From Cavia porcellus (lineage: Eukaryota; Chordata; Mammalia; Rodentia; Caviidae), in assembly GCF_034190915.1 (NCBI RefSeq), contig NW_026947484.1, forward strand, positions 144,388,982-144,452,981: DNA of 64,000 nucleotides, given 5' to 3'. The notes under the pieces were generated by a model. That model was not told the DNA's origin. It saw only the letters and a program-made list of their open reading frames with translations, and ran no database searches. Of the stretch, positions 11,229 to 20,699 are shown piece after piece. Each line of letters starts with the position of its first letter. The first letter of the stretch is position 1. Both the position numbers and the translations under genes were made by a program.

Positions 11229-11249
11229 TTGGACAGAGATTCTTACGTA

Positions 11250-11655
11250 AGTAACAGTGATTTTCACAAATAATTACTAGAACTAGTGAAATCTCTGGAA
11301 ACTAAATCATTGTGACAGACACATTGCAGAAATGGTGATTTTTTTCCCTCATCCTAAAAAAAAATAAAAATAAAACATTGAGAAAATAGGACTAGGGGTT
11401 AGAGATTAGAGCAATGTAGTTGCTTTTGGTATCATGGAATTGTCATTTAAAACAATGAATAGCATTCTTAATATGCTGTTCTCAAAAGGTGCAAAGCTTC
11501 GGGATGGTTTGCCAATTTGGTTTTGAATTTTTATTATTAGAGCAGTCATATAGTGAAGTAAATCCCATCGGTAGGTCCATCAAAGATAATCTGAGTTGGG
11601 TGTGGAAAACTGGACACCTATCATATTAAAGTTTATGACAGATGACTCACAATAA
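11250..11655. other. Unique noncoding sequence
   Basis: No gene or repeat recognised. Contains an A-rich tract at about 11357-11375 (AAAAATAAAAATAAAAC). Confidence 0.45.
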
Positions 11656-11669
11656 AGCATCTTCCAAAC

Positions 11670-11760
11670 AAAGATTGCAGAAGCAGCTCAGTGGTAAAGT
11701 ACTTGCCTGGTGTGCAGGAGGCCTTGAATTTAATTTCTAATACCACACAGGCAAAAAGTG
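11670..11760 (+). repeat. Older ID-type tRNA SINE with 10-bp TSD
   Basis: GCAGCTCAGTGGTAAAGTAC, TTGCCTGGTGTGCAGGAGGC and CTTGAATTTAATTTCTAATA CCACACAGGC form a tRNA-like SINE body (A box near 11686, B box degraded). The 10-bp TCTTCCAAAC flanks it exactly at 11660-11669 and 11761-11770. The body is of the 'GGTAAAGTACTTGCCTGG' type, distinct from the 'GGCATAAGCGCC' copies elsewhere in the window, so it belongs to a different and probably older subfamily. Confidence 0.82.
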
Positions 11761-11779
11761 TCTTCCAAACTAGATTTCA

Positions 11780-11797
11780 CAGACAGACAGACAGACA

Positions 11798-11844
<47 letters not shown>

Positions 11845-11874
11845 ATGCATGCACACATGCATGCATACATACAC
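11780..11874. repeat. Compound (CAGA)n(CA)n(TGCA) microsatellite
   Basis: Five CAGA units (11780-11799) run into about 21 CA units (to 11842) and then a degenerate ATGCATGCACAC/ATACATAC tail. It lies just outside the downstream TSD of the adjacent SINE, so it is not simply the SINE tail. Confidence 0.95.
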
Positions 11875-12148
11875 TGTGTTTTAATTACTGCAAATCATCG
11901 ATTGGGTTTCTAAAATAGAGGACATTCAGTTGAAGTCGAATTTCAGATAAGCAATAAACTTTTTATCATATGTAGACCGTGTATAATATTTGGAAAGAAC
12001 TTACACCAACAATTTCTTTGTCTTTTATCAGAAGTTTGACTTCCACTGAAATTTTAGTTTCCAAGTTTAAATTTATCCTACATTCTCTTTGGCAACATTA
12101 TGCTATAGGAAACAACCTAACCAATGAATGGTGTATGTGCTTTTTCAG

Positions 12149-12277
12149 AATTCAGAATTTGCATGATTAATGTAATAAATACAAAGCAGGAGATAGTATG
12201 CCAGAATTCAGTCACTATCTACGGCCAGTTTAACCAGGGGCAGATTGGAGGCATTGATCTTATAGCCATCATACCAG
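12149..12277 (+). other. Candidate orphan exon, symmetric phase 1-1
   Basis: Bounded upstream by GTGCTTTTTCAG (AG at 12147-12148), with a branch-like CCTAAC whose A (12120) is 28 nt away, and downstream by CCAG|GTACAC. The 129-nt interval is open in one frame only, starting phase 1 and ending phase 1. The peptide includes CQNSVTIYGQFNQGQIGG, which looks less random than neighbouring A+T-driven frames. G+C is higher than its flanks. I do not recognise the protein. The donor is weak (no G at +5). It could equally be chance in a 64-kb window. Confidence 0.2.
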
Positions 12278-12279
12278 GT

Positions 12280-13030
12280 ACACATTATCCCATCCCAATG
12301 ATTTTAAAAATCATTTTTGGCTGAATTATTTTATACTTTTTGAGAATTTTAAAGTGTGTTTATTTTAAGGCTGCTTTTTTTGTTCATTATCCTGTCTCTG
12401 GAAATCCACAGAGCTACTTTGTCTTAAATGATTTATAACATATCATAGTGATTATTTGGCTTTAATTAGTATCTTTTACCAAATCTAGCCTTCCAACTCA
12501 AATTACTTGTTTGGATCACATTATTTTGATGCTAAACCTTTAATACTGATAAATGACAGGTTCAATTCTCTTTTAGTAGACTACAATTTAGAAATTATAA
12601 TTATACAGAAATCAAAATCATCACAAAAATTTTATAGCAGTAAACAGAATCATGGTTTGCAGGATACTGACAGAAGAAACAGAATGTTTTTATTTAACAA
12701 CTGCAAAAATTCTGGTATAACATTGAACATCAAACTTTAAATTTATGAGACTCTTGATGACATTTTAAAATTACAAATTAGTTTCAAATGATTATTTCAG
12801 ACTACATGCATAAAATGAGGAGTTATTAGCTATTTAAAATTGCCCACTTTAAATAACCACACAAAACACAATTGCCTTGTCCTTGACCTCATTATTGTCC
12901 CTGACACAATATTGTTCTAGACCTCAAATCCTGAGGTCTATTTTGGAAGGTACTCTTAAGGAAATTGACACAATTATGAGAAAAACTATTTGGTGTGTTA
13001 TGAAATTAAAAAACCAAAAACATAGAAATC
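12280..13030. other. Unique A+T-rich noncoding sequence
   Basis: No repeat or gene recognised. The 77-codon frame at 12507-12740 is A+T-driven and without recognisable features. Confidence 0.4.
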
Positions 13031-13034
13031 GGAG

Positions 13035-13195
13035 AACTTATTAAGGCAAGGAGCAGTTAAAGAAGTTTCACTGAGAAGTGAGACTTGGCTTGTGCCCTGC
13101 AGGACAGGCTGAGGAGGAACACTTGGAAAGAGGATTAATATCCACCAAGGAAGAAGCAGCACCCACAAAGCTTTGAACAAGGTGGTAAGGATGAG
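13035..13195 (-). repeat. LINE-2 fragment
   Basis: AAGAAGTTTCACTGAGAAGT, GAGACTTGGCTTGTGCCCTG and ACACTTGGAAAGAGGATT resemble the reverse complement of the L2 3' region ('aggaggtgacatttgagctgagccttgaagga...'). Boundaries approximate. Confidence 0.4.
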
Positions 13196-13269
13196 GAGAA
13201 GGGACAGATGATGTGCAAAGCAAAAGAAAAAAGGTGGAAAAAAGAAATTCAGCCTTTACTCTTTCTTCC

Positions 13270-13540
13270 CTTTGTATCAGCAGATTCTACTTCATGGATT
13301 CAACAAATTGAAAATATCTTTTTGAAATCCTATTTGTATTGAAATATGCAATTCTTTTTGTCAGTATTCTTTAAATAATACAGTGCAGCAATATTTTACA
13401 TGGCGTGCCCATTGTATTTTGTACTATAGTCGATCTAGGGACAATTTAAGAGATCCCCAGGCTATATACAAACAGTACACAATTTTATATACAGAACTCG
13501 AGCATTTGTGTACTTTGGTATGTGCAGTGGATGATGTAAA
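13270..13540 (-). mobile_element. MER2-type (Tigger/TcMar) DNA transposon remnant
   Basis: On the + strand: GTATCAGCAGATTCTACTTC, GGATTCAACAAATTGAAAAT, AATACAGTGCAGCAATATTT, TACATGGCGTGCCCATTGTA, CTATAGTCGATCTAGGGACA, and ACTCGAGCATTTGTG. This is the reverse complement of the MER2 order seen at 6078-6390. It is more diverged than that copy and has no transposase coding. Confidence 0.7.
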
Positions 13541-14601
13541 CAAGTGTTCTTCTGTTTGGAATGGTGGTACATAATCAGGATGAGAAACAGAGTTATATTA
13601 ATTAGGTCTTGAGAAGCTACACCACACAATTGAGACTGGGTTGCCAAAGCTATGGAGCTTGTTTGACAAACAAGCATCTGACAGTGGTGTTTCTGGTAGT
13701 GTACATTGTACATTCATCTCTGCAAAGCCAGTTCAGAATGGGTCTGGGCTATCCAACCAAAACTTAGAGAGTGGCAACTGCTATTATCATTCTTTGAACA
13801 CTTCTTCAAGAAAACTCATCTTTACTCACAGATTTTTGGTCTTGTAAGGTTACTTCTGTTCAGAATAACATCCCACAAACTTCTCTTTCTGGATACAAGT
13901 CTCTGCAAATTGCAAGTAGGTTGGTGGCTTTGTGACTGCAAGATGAGACTTGATCCTACATCCTCCCTACAGGCAGATCTACTGACAGCACAGAGGTTTG
14001 GCCTATGTCGAGGTTTTGAGATCAGCCACTGAGATTACTTTCTGAGCATTAATCTTTGCAAAGCCAAGCACACTGTTCAAAGAGGTATCGGTCCCATACC
14101 ACTTTCCTCAACTAAAGAGGAAGACATTTTTGCAAGCTATATTTTTGCCACCTCATCCATCAGAGAATATTTATTTGTTCATTAATTTCTTTTATGAACA
14201 TTGTACAAGTTACACAGTACAGTACCTCCCGATCATTTATGGCTCAGATTTACACTCTGTGACTTGATGGGAGGTGCAGCTCCAGAATGGCGCTCTCCCT
14301 TCTGGGTAAGCATTTCTGCTGAGATTTACAAGACACAGACATTCTTCTCAGACACTGTAATTAGCACTTGTCTTATTTATACATCTCCCTTAACATTGTG
14401 TTCCTTTTGCAAATATTTTTATTTCAAACTGAATACAAGGAAATAGCTTCCTGTGCACTTAGGGGGAGAAAAAAAAGAACAAGGAATAAACCACTGATAA
14501 ATTCATCAGTTAAAAACCACAGTATACAAATTAAAAGAGCAAATTAACATGATAGGTCCTAATCTCTTAGTTCCATTGTTTGTGTTTACTGTTTCTTACA
14601 G

Positions 14602-14707
14602 AACATTCACAAGTATTTTTTCCAGTGTCCACCTCCTTCTATCACACCCTGGAAGTGTTTGCTCGTATTAAATGGGCCCATTACGTTGTCAGACACCTAC
14701 ATATTTG
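14602..14707 (+). other. Candidate orphan exon with strong splice-site consensus
   Basis: The acceptor is TTTACTGTTTCTTACAG (AG at 14600-14601) and the donor is TTTG|GTAAGT, a perfect intron-side match. The 106-nt interval is open in two frames. One, entered in phase 1, would continue in frame from the candidate exon at 12149-12277 and contains YHTLEVFARIKWAHYVVR. The other, phase 0, contains CPPPSITPWKCLLVLNG. Neither peptide is recognised. If real it may be a noncoding-RNA exon or part of an undescribed transcript. Evidence is splice consensus only. Confidence 0.25.
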
Positions 14708-14709
14708 GT

Positions 14710-16235
14710 AAGTTCAGCCTTAGTAAAGTTATTTGTCTGTACAATTTTCCTTCTCTATCATTTAGTTTGTCTTCTCCAGCTCCCTTTCAAACAATGCACA
14801 CTTACCAAAAGATTTATTAAATTCCTCAGCTAAAGTTTCCCTACTAAACTGATTCTGCGAACTGTGGTTCTGCCTCTAGCAGAGCAGGAGGCAGTAATTC
14901 AACAGTTTTAAATTTTATTTTCCTAATTCTTAAATGTTTCCCTTCCACCATGCCTTGTGAGATAGGTCAGAAGCAAGTGTCCCCCTGTTGAATGCACCTC
15001 AACTCGGAAATTCACTCTGCCCCTGCAGTTTGTATCCCAACCCAGCTGGCGGTGCCTGGATTTCAGGCTCTGAATGTGAGTTGAGCACTGTAGATCAATC
15101 ACTTTGAATGGTATTTCTATACATGGAAATCTTTTCTTCTTTGGTAGAAAAGCTTTCCTTATTTTCAGCTACAGCCTCAGAGAACTGAACAGTGTCATAA
15201 ATGAAACCAGGATGTGGGAGAAAAATTAAAGGAGATATAATTTTCTAAAGTTGTCATTGGGAGAGTCCTGTTTCATTTACTGTTCAGTAAGATAGAACAC
15301 CTCTGTATCTTACAAGATTTTCCAAATGGTTCCCCCTTCCAGACTAATGGCTTGTTGCTATTTACTAGCAAGGGGTTACCTGGGTTAGGGAGATACCGGA
15401 AAAATAAATATTCCTGGATTTAATTCCTCTTGACTTAAAATTTTTCCTGAAATTATTTAAAATTCTTTTAAAAATCAGGCCACTCCGTAAGTTTGCTTGT
15501 TGTTGCTCTCAGTGGGTGATGGCCTCCCTCAAAGTCCGGTTGTTGGTGGGACTGGTGAGAAAAACAGAGGTGTCCTGGCTTCACCGGATACGGCACAACA
15601 GCTCTGGGATTACCTCCTCTTCTGTTTCCCAAGGGCAAGTTTAAATTTTCAAATTTGAAAATAAATGAATAATGTCAAAGCCCTGAAGATTGTAGGAAAG
15701 ATTAGCTTTCTTTGAGGTTTTAAAGAAGTGAGAATTTGGAAAGTTTTATAATTGCTGTAATCCGTGAGCTGTTCTCACCTCCCCTTCAGGACTGTACATC
15801 ATCAGTGTCTTTGGGCCTCACTTTCTACTCTGCTTGCTGCTCCGTGTACACAGAGTTTCCCATCACATACAATAATCTAATCAGAGATAAATATGGACCA
15901 TAAAACTTCTTAAGAAACAACTATGACGGGGGACTGATATTTTTCCACCAGACTATATGAAGCACATTTATTAACTTCCTGGACTCTTCCATACAGTGGA
16001 TATCTTTACTGCATCTTAATGGCTCCACAATGCTCGGACCGGGCCATATAATTGTGTAAATACTTTAAAATTACTTTATCTCTACACATCCACTGATTTG
16101 TGGATATTGAACATGAAATGTTTGAGCTCTGAGTTACGCTGATTGGTAGTTATAGGAGAACATTAATAGTGAGGAGGAATGATGCAAAGATACATGAACA
16201 TATTTGACAAATTTATGAAACTAATCTGAAAATAA
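14710..16235. other. Unique noncoding sequence, possible conserved block
   Basis: No repeat family was recognised. The interval 15340-15780 is complex, with A+T-rich cores (TAAAATTTTTCCTGAAATTA) next to CpG-bearing stretches (ACCGGATACGGCACAAC near 15584). This mix is often seen in conserved noncoding elements. Inference only. Confidence 0.3.
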
Positions 16236-16239
16236 GTAG

Positions 16240-16390
16240 ATTCATTCATATAGTCAATATTTATCCAACACATATTTAGTGAGTGCCTACTAATATTTAT
16301 TGAATGCCAACCACTATGTTAGGTATTGGAAATCATGTGCAGGCAAAGCAGACGTGGTCCCTGGACTTATGAATTGCTCTCTTTAAGGCG
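16240..16390 (-). repeat. LINE-2 3'-end fragment
   Basis: Shows ATATTTATCCAACACATATT, TAGTGAGTGCCTACTAATAT, GCCAACCACTATGTTAGGTA and GTGGTCCCTGGACTTATGAA: the reverse complement of the L2 terminus, including the 'actgttaggcactgg' and 'ccctgccctcatgga' landmarks. Confidence 0.65.
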
Positions 16391-16749
16391 AGAGGCCTAG
16401 TTTGTGATCCCTTTCAAGAAACATTGCATGACTCATTTTCTGTAGAATTCTAAAAGTTTCATCTAAAGATACGGCAGTAATCAAGGAACACTAGGAAAGC
16501 ACCATATTAGGCATGTTTCAAGTGGATGGCTAAGAAACTCATAGAGCTTTTGAGTTAAAAAGCACCATAAAAACTTTACATCCTACCCCTTTATTTAGTT
16601 CAGCTGCAATTCTTGTTTATGTTGGTAACTGGCCTGAGTCCAGGATCTACACTCCTTAACATCCAATGAAGTATCTAACCAAAGAAGCCTCCTTGAATAT
16701 TTGTATAACAAAATCCAGTTTGTAAGTATATCCACAGTAAAAGAAGGTC

Positions 16750-17115
16750 TTTGGACTTGAACTGTGCGCACCTAAATTCGTGTTGAAGTCCTCTCCTATC
16801 TTTTTTCAAAATGTGGACTTATTTTGGAAATGAGGTCTTTGGAGAATTCAGTTGCCTGAGGTCCTGCTGGAATAGGGTGGACCCTCAATACAATATGGCT
16901 GGAGTCTTTATGTACAGAAGAAATTTGAAAAGTGATAAGCATGGAGCATGAATACTCTGTGTAGACTGGTGTTACCAGGAAGAAGAACTTGCCAGAAGCT
17001 AGAATAAAATCCCAGAGAAGGTCTTTCCCTGGATCCACCAAAGTGAGCATGACCTTGCTGCCACCTGATCTCACACTTGCAGCCCTCGCAACTGTGGGAC
17101 AATAATTGTGAGACC
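16750..17115 (+). mobile_element. MaLR (MLT1/MST-like) solo LTR
   Basis: Contains GGACTTGAACTGTGCGCACC, CTAAATTCGTGTTGAAGTCC, TCTTTGGAGAATTCAGTTGC, ATATGGCTGGAGTCTTTATG, GATCCACCAAAGTGAGCATG, and CTTGCAGCCCTCGCAACTGT. These are landmarks of mammal-wide MaLR LTRs in sense order. The 3' end is truncated or diverged. Open frames on the opposite strand here are not genes. Confidence 0.7.
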
Positions 17116-17209
17116 ACAAACGGCAGTTGTTTAAAACAAAAAGTGTAAGGTCCTCTGTTCCAGAAGGTTTAGGAAACTAATCAAGAGGACAATGCCATGT
17201 GAGGTTTAC

Positions 17210-17338
17210 TCATTTTGTTTATTCACTCATTTATACATTCAGCAAATAAGATTTGTTGAGCATCTAATATGTGCCAACCACTGCACAAAACATTGTACAT
17301 GCAAAAGTGAATTCAGACTAAATCCTTACCTAAAAAAT
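17210..17338 (-). repeat. LINE-2 3'-end fragment
   Basis: TTTATTCACTCATTTATACA, TTCAGCAAATAAGATTTGTT, GAGCATCTAATATGTGCCAA and AAATCCTTACC follow the reverse complement of the L2 end ('attcattcattcaacaaatatttattgagcacctactatgtgcca'). Confidence 0.7.
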
Positions 17339-17339
17339 A

Positions 17340-18815
17340 TACATGAATATTCCAAAATCTGGAATAATTTTGCTGTTGGGAGCCTTTTCCATCTGTGCAA
17401 TTCTTTCCCAATAAATATGATTTATTCCCTCAATTGATCCCAAAAGACTAGATTCCATTTCTGTCTCAGACCCAGGATTTTCCCTGGAAATATGTGGAAT
17501 TATTGCTTCCCAGGAATAGTTCCTCTCTTTCATCAGTGAGTCAGGGACAGGGGTGGAATTCAGGCCAGTGAGAGCCCTTTGTGTGCAGTTAAACCAACCG
17601 TCTCTGATCCGCCCACCACAGGATGTCACGAGGACAGCACTGAGCGCCTGTCGTGCTTTACCAGGGCCATAAAGGGAGTATTTAAAATTTTAAAGTTTTC
17701 AAATGAAATATACAAAGGTTGGTTATTTAGCAATTTATCAACTTTACCCTTCTGTGGCAAAGGGAAGAGACGATAAAAGTGTACGAAAGAGGTTTCAAAA
17801 CTACTTTCTACCATTTTATTGCAACTTTAAAGAGGACTGAAAATAAGCCACCCGGCAGGCCGCTGGCCAGCTCTGCTGTCCCCCAGGGGTGCACACTTGC
17901 ATTCCTACAGCTGGTGCTGCTGGAGGCAGGCCATCTCCACCCTCCCTGGGACCACCATCCGCTCAGGGCTGTGCTGTGACAATCAGAAGCCCGAGGATCT
18001 GGGAGAATTCTGGCCCACAGAATGGGGACGAGTCATGTCTTGCACGACACTCACTTTGCAAGTCCTTGTCACCTTTCTCCACCACCTCCAATCTTTCTGT
18101 CCCCACGACCCCAGCTACTGAGCTCCCACAAAGAAGGGTGAGAACAGAAAAATTTAATAAGAATATAAATATAAAGAGTCAAAGATTATATTCACCCCAA
18201 AGTAGCTCTTCTTTACGAAGATAATAGGAGTCCCATGCAGATACATAAGCAAGTGTAGAAACCAGTTGTGCTTCTCTGAACTTGAGCGAAACCTCCACAC
18301 TGTGTTTCCATAAATCCCACTGGGAAAGCTCCAAAGATCAAATGGTAAGTGAATTTATGAGGTCCACATTTTCCATGATTTTTAGAATGGTTGCTATTGT
18401 TTTTAAACTTGAGCCAACTCTTTAAATCTCACCTTTTTAACTAGGAAAATAAGTTATAGGATTATAATGTAGGACATCTCCATTTTAAGTAGCAGAGAAT
18501 GAGCCAAGGAATCGACTACAAATTAGGTCTCTTTAGGGCCTTCCAAGCCTTTGCATTTCTGTTTTAGCATCTCTTATCAGATGTCAGAAAGCACATTAAG
18601 AAGCCAAAATAATGCCCAGGTCGGGTAATATCAGGCTTCCTGGAACTGGACCTTTGTTCTCCTGGCTACTACCTCCTCACCAACAATATGAAGCAAGGTA
18701 ATAGGAAAAGTCTACAGCTACACCTACATAGCGAGACACCTGGAGAGAAAAAACACAAGCTCCAGCAAATGGCTGTAGATTACAGAGAGGCTAAAAAATA
18801 AGGAGCATATAATTA
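17340..18815. other. Unique noncoding sequence with a G+C-richer core
   Basis: The stretch 17840-18120 is richer in G+C and has overlapping short open frames. None has a start context, domain or splice pattern that supports coding. No repeat family was recognised with confidence. Confidence 0.4.
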
Positions 18816-18819
18816 AAGT

Positions 18820-19000
18820 TATTTATTCAACCACTTATTTATTTATTCCAAAATATTTATTGAGCACCTACTATATATCAAGTACTGCGCTAACCTCTAG
18901 GGATGTAATGCTGTATAACAACAGACATATGTACTATCCCCACAGAGCTCTGTTTGATGGAGAAGCATCACCCAAATAATGATGGAAATAAATTAATTAA
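18820..19000 (-). repeat. LINE-2 3'-end fragment
   Basis: AAAATATTTATTGAGCACCT, ACTATATATCAAGTACTGCG, CTAACCTCTAGGGATGTAAT, AACAACAGACATATG and CCCCACAGAGCTCTG are close to the reverse complement of the L2 end. This is the best-preserved L2 piece in the window. It may extend to about 19110. Confidence 0.8.
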
Positions 19001-20570
19001 AAGTATTAGTGTTAATATCCTGGATAATTATATAGAACCATGTGGGCATTAATGAGTCTGTTTTACTCAAGCTGGGTAGAGGAGTGGTGGGAGCATTTTA
19101 GAGAAGGCATGCTTCAAAACTTCACAATTGAATTATTATTTGCTACAGAAATTGTAGAAGTCAGTTCTGTAAGGTTGGAGACAGGCTGGGAATAGGGTCA
19201 GGAACACTGTGGGCAGTGCGCAGAAGGAGAGAGGGAAGAGATCCTCTGTGACCAGGAAAGGAACACGGAGGGCTTTTGAAGGAGACCTGTGTGCCTGATG
19301 AGTTCTGGGAAAGGTGTGCGATGACTCCAGTGCACTTAGTGGGAGGCACCTGGCCATGCAGTCCGAACCTAGGAACAGTAACAACAAAGACCCAAGAGCA
19401 CAATGGAGGAACAGCCACGGAGGCTTCGTGCAAGGAGAGCGGGGTGGTGAGGGACCCACTGTTCCTGCCTTGCTCAGCTGGAGGTAGCTGCAGCCCACAA
19501 CCTTCCTGCTACCCCTCATGGCACTCCCAGTCCAGATCCACCTCCCCCAGAGACCAGAGCAACCCTGGATTTTCTCACACACTGATTGGATAGATTCATA
19601 TTCCTACAGAAAGGCCACGACAAATCACTATTAAGCTGAAGCAATCTGGACTACACACCTAGCAAGACTGGCAACTAATAATAGAAATAGAAAACAAAAT
19701 GCTCCATTTGGAATATCAGCACAACCACCTGCTTAGAGGGTAAGGTAAAGATTTCTAATATATTTCAGTATTGCCTTGAACTTGTTTTCATGTCTCTACC
19801 TAACCTCTCACACAGCAAATAATCTAGACTAAGAAAGATTGTCAAAATGAGAGCAATGTAATTTAAGTTGTTTACCTTCAGAAATAATGAGCTGATTCAT
19901 AACAACAGAGCAATAACCACACTTCCGTGCTACTGGCCAAGAAAACATGGCTATTACCCAAATTTGAGTAAATCACACCACAAACACATGTTAATTTTGG
20001 CCACCCCTCCTTACTTAACTAAATGTTTATTTCAAATTATCTGAGCTCCCTGTGCTCGCTTTCACTCTGCTCTTCCACACACTGTAGACATAGGGCTTTT
20101 TTTCTCCCCCAAAATAACTCAGATCTGCCTGTGCCATTCCAAGAGTTGCAACGATGTCACTGTTTCCTACTTCTCTTGGGCTGAAGGTGAGACTCTGGCA
20201 GAGCTGTGGGCCTCAACCCTACAGAGCCTCCAGCCCCTTGTCACTGTCCCACCGCTTTCTGTGTGGAAGAAAGACTGGTGCTAAGAACTAGATTCAGTCC
20301 CTGTCCCCAAGATGGATGTGAGCTGGTGAGAAATGCTACATGACATCACACGGATTCCATGACATCTACATCCATGGACAACTTTTGACAGAGTAGATGT
20401 AGGAATCCAGCATAGCTCATGTGACTGATATTTAATCCAGGGTCATAGAATTTAGGAAGTTTTTCTGGATGCAATGTCATGTAAAATGTCACTTCAGGAC
20501 TGAAGATCATATGATCTAAACTGTAATTATTCATGTTTTGCATGTTACACATCAATCTTTTTTTTCCCTC
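19000..20570. other. Unique noncoding sequence, includes the longest chance ORF
   Basis: The longest open frame in the window (148 codons, minus strand, 19136-19582) lies here in a G+C-richer stretch open on both strands. It has no recognised domain and no splice or promoter context, so it is not called as a gene. The rest is featureless to me. Confidence 0.45.
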
Positions 20571-20584
20571 CAACACTAAACTCG

Positions 20585-20695
20585 TTTCTCAAATTATACT
20601 GTAAATCCATTGAAGAGAGGCTATTACTTACATTTATATATTTGGAACATTGTTCCTATGGTGCTGACCATGTGGTATGCACTTCCAAAGAGACA
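20585..20695 (+). repeat. LINE-2 3'-end fragment
   Basis: TACTGTAAATCCATTGAAGA GAGGCTATTACTTAC and TGGTGCTGACCATGTGGTAT resemble 'gactgtaagctccttgagggcagggact ... gtgcctggcacatagt'. Diverged. Confidence 0.45.
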
Positions 20696-20699
20696 GTGA

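Noticed and set aside
14201..14305. Possible exon ending at CTTCTGG|GTAAGC
   Set aside because: The acceptor side (TTACACAG) lacks a good pyrimidine tract and the frame that joins the 14602 candidate differs from the one that joins 12149. Too weak to list as a feature.
19136..19582. 148-codon open frame on the minus strand, the longest in the window
   Set aside because: It lies in a G+C-richer stretch that is also open on the other strand (19276-19593). There is no recognised domain, conserved motif or splice context. Length is within chance for 64 kb.
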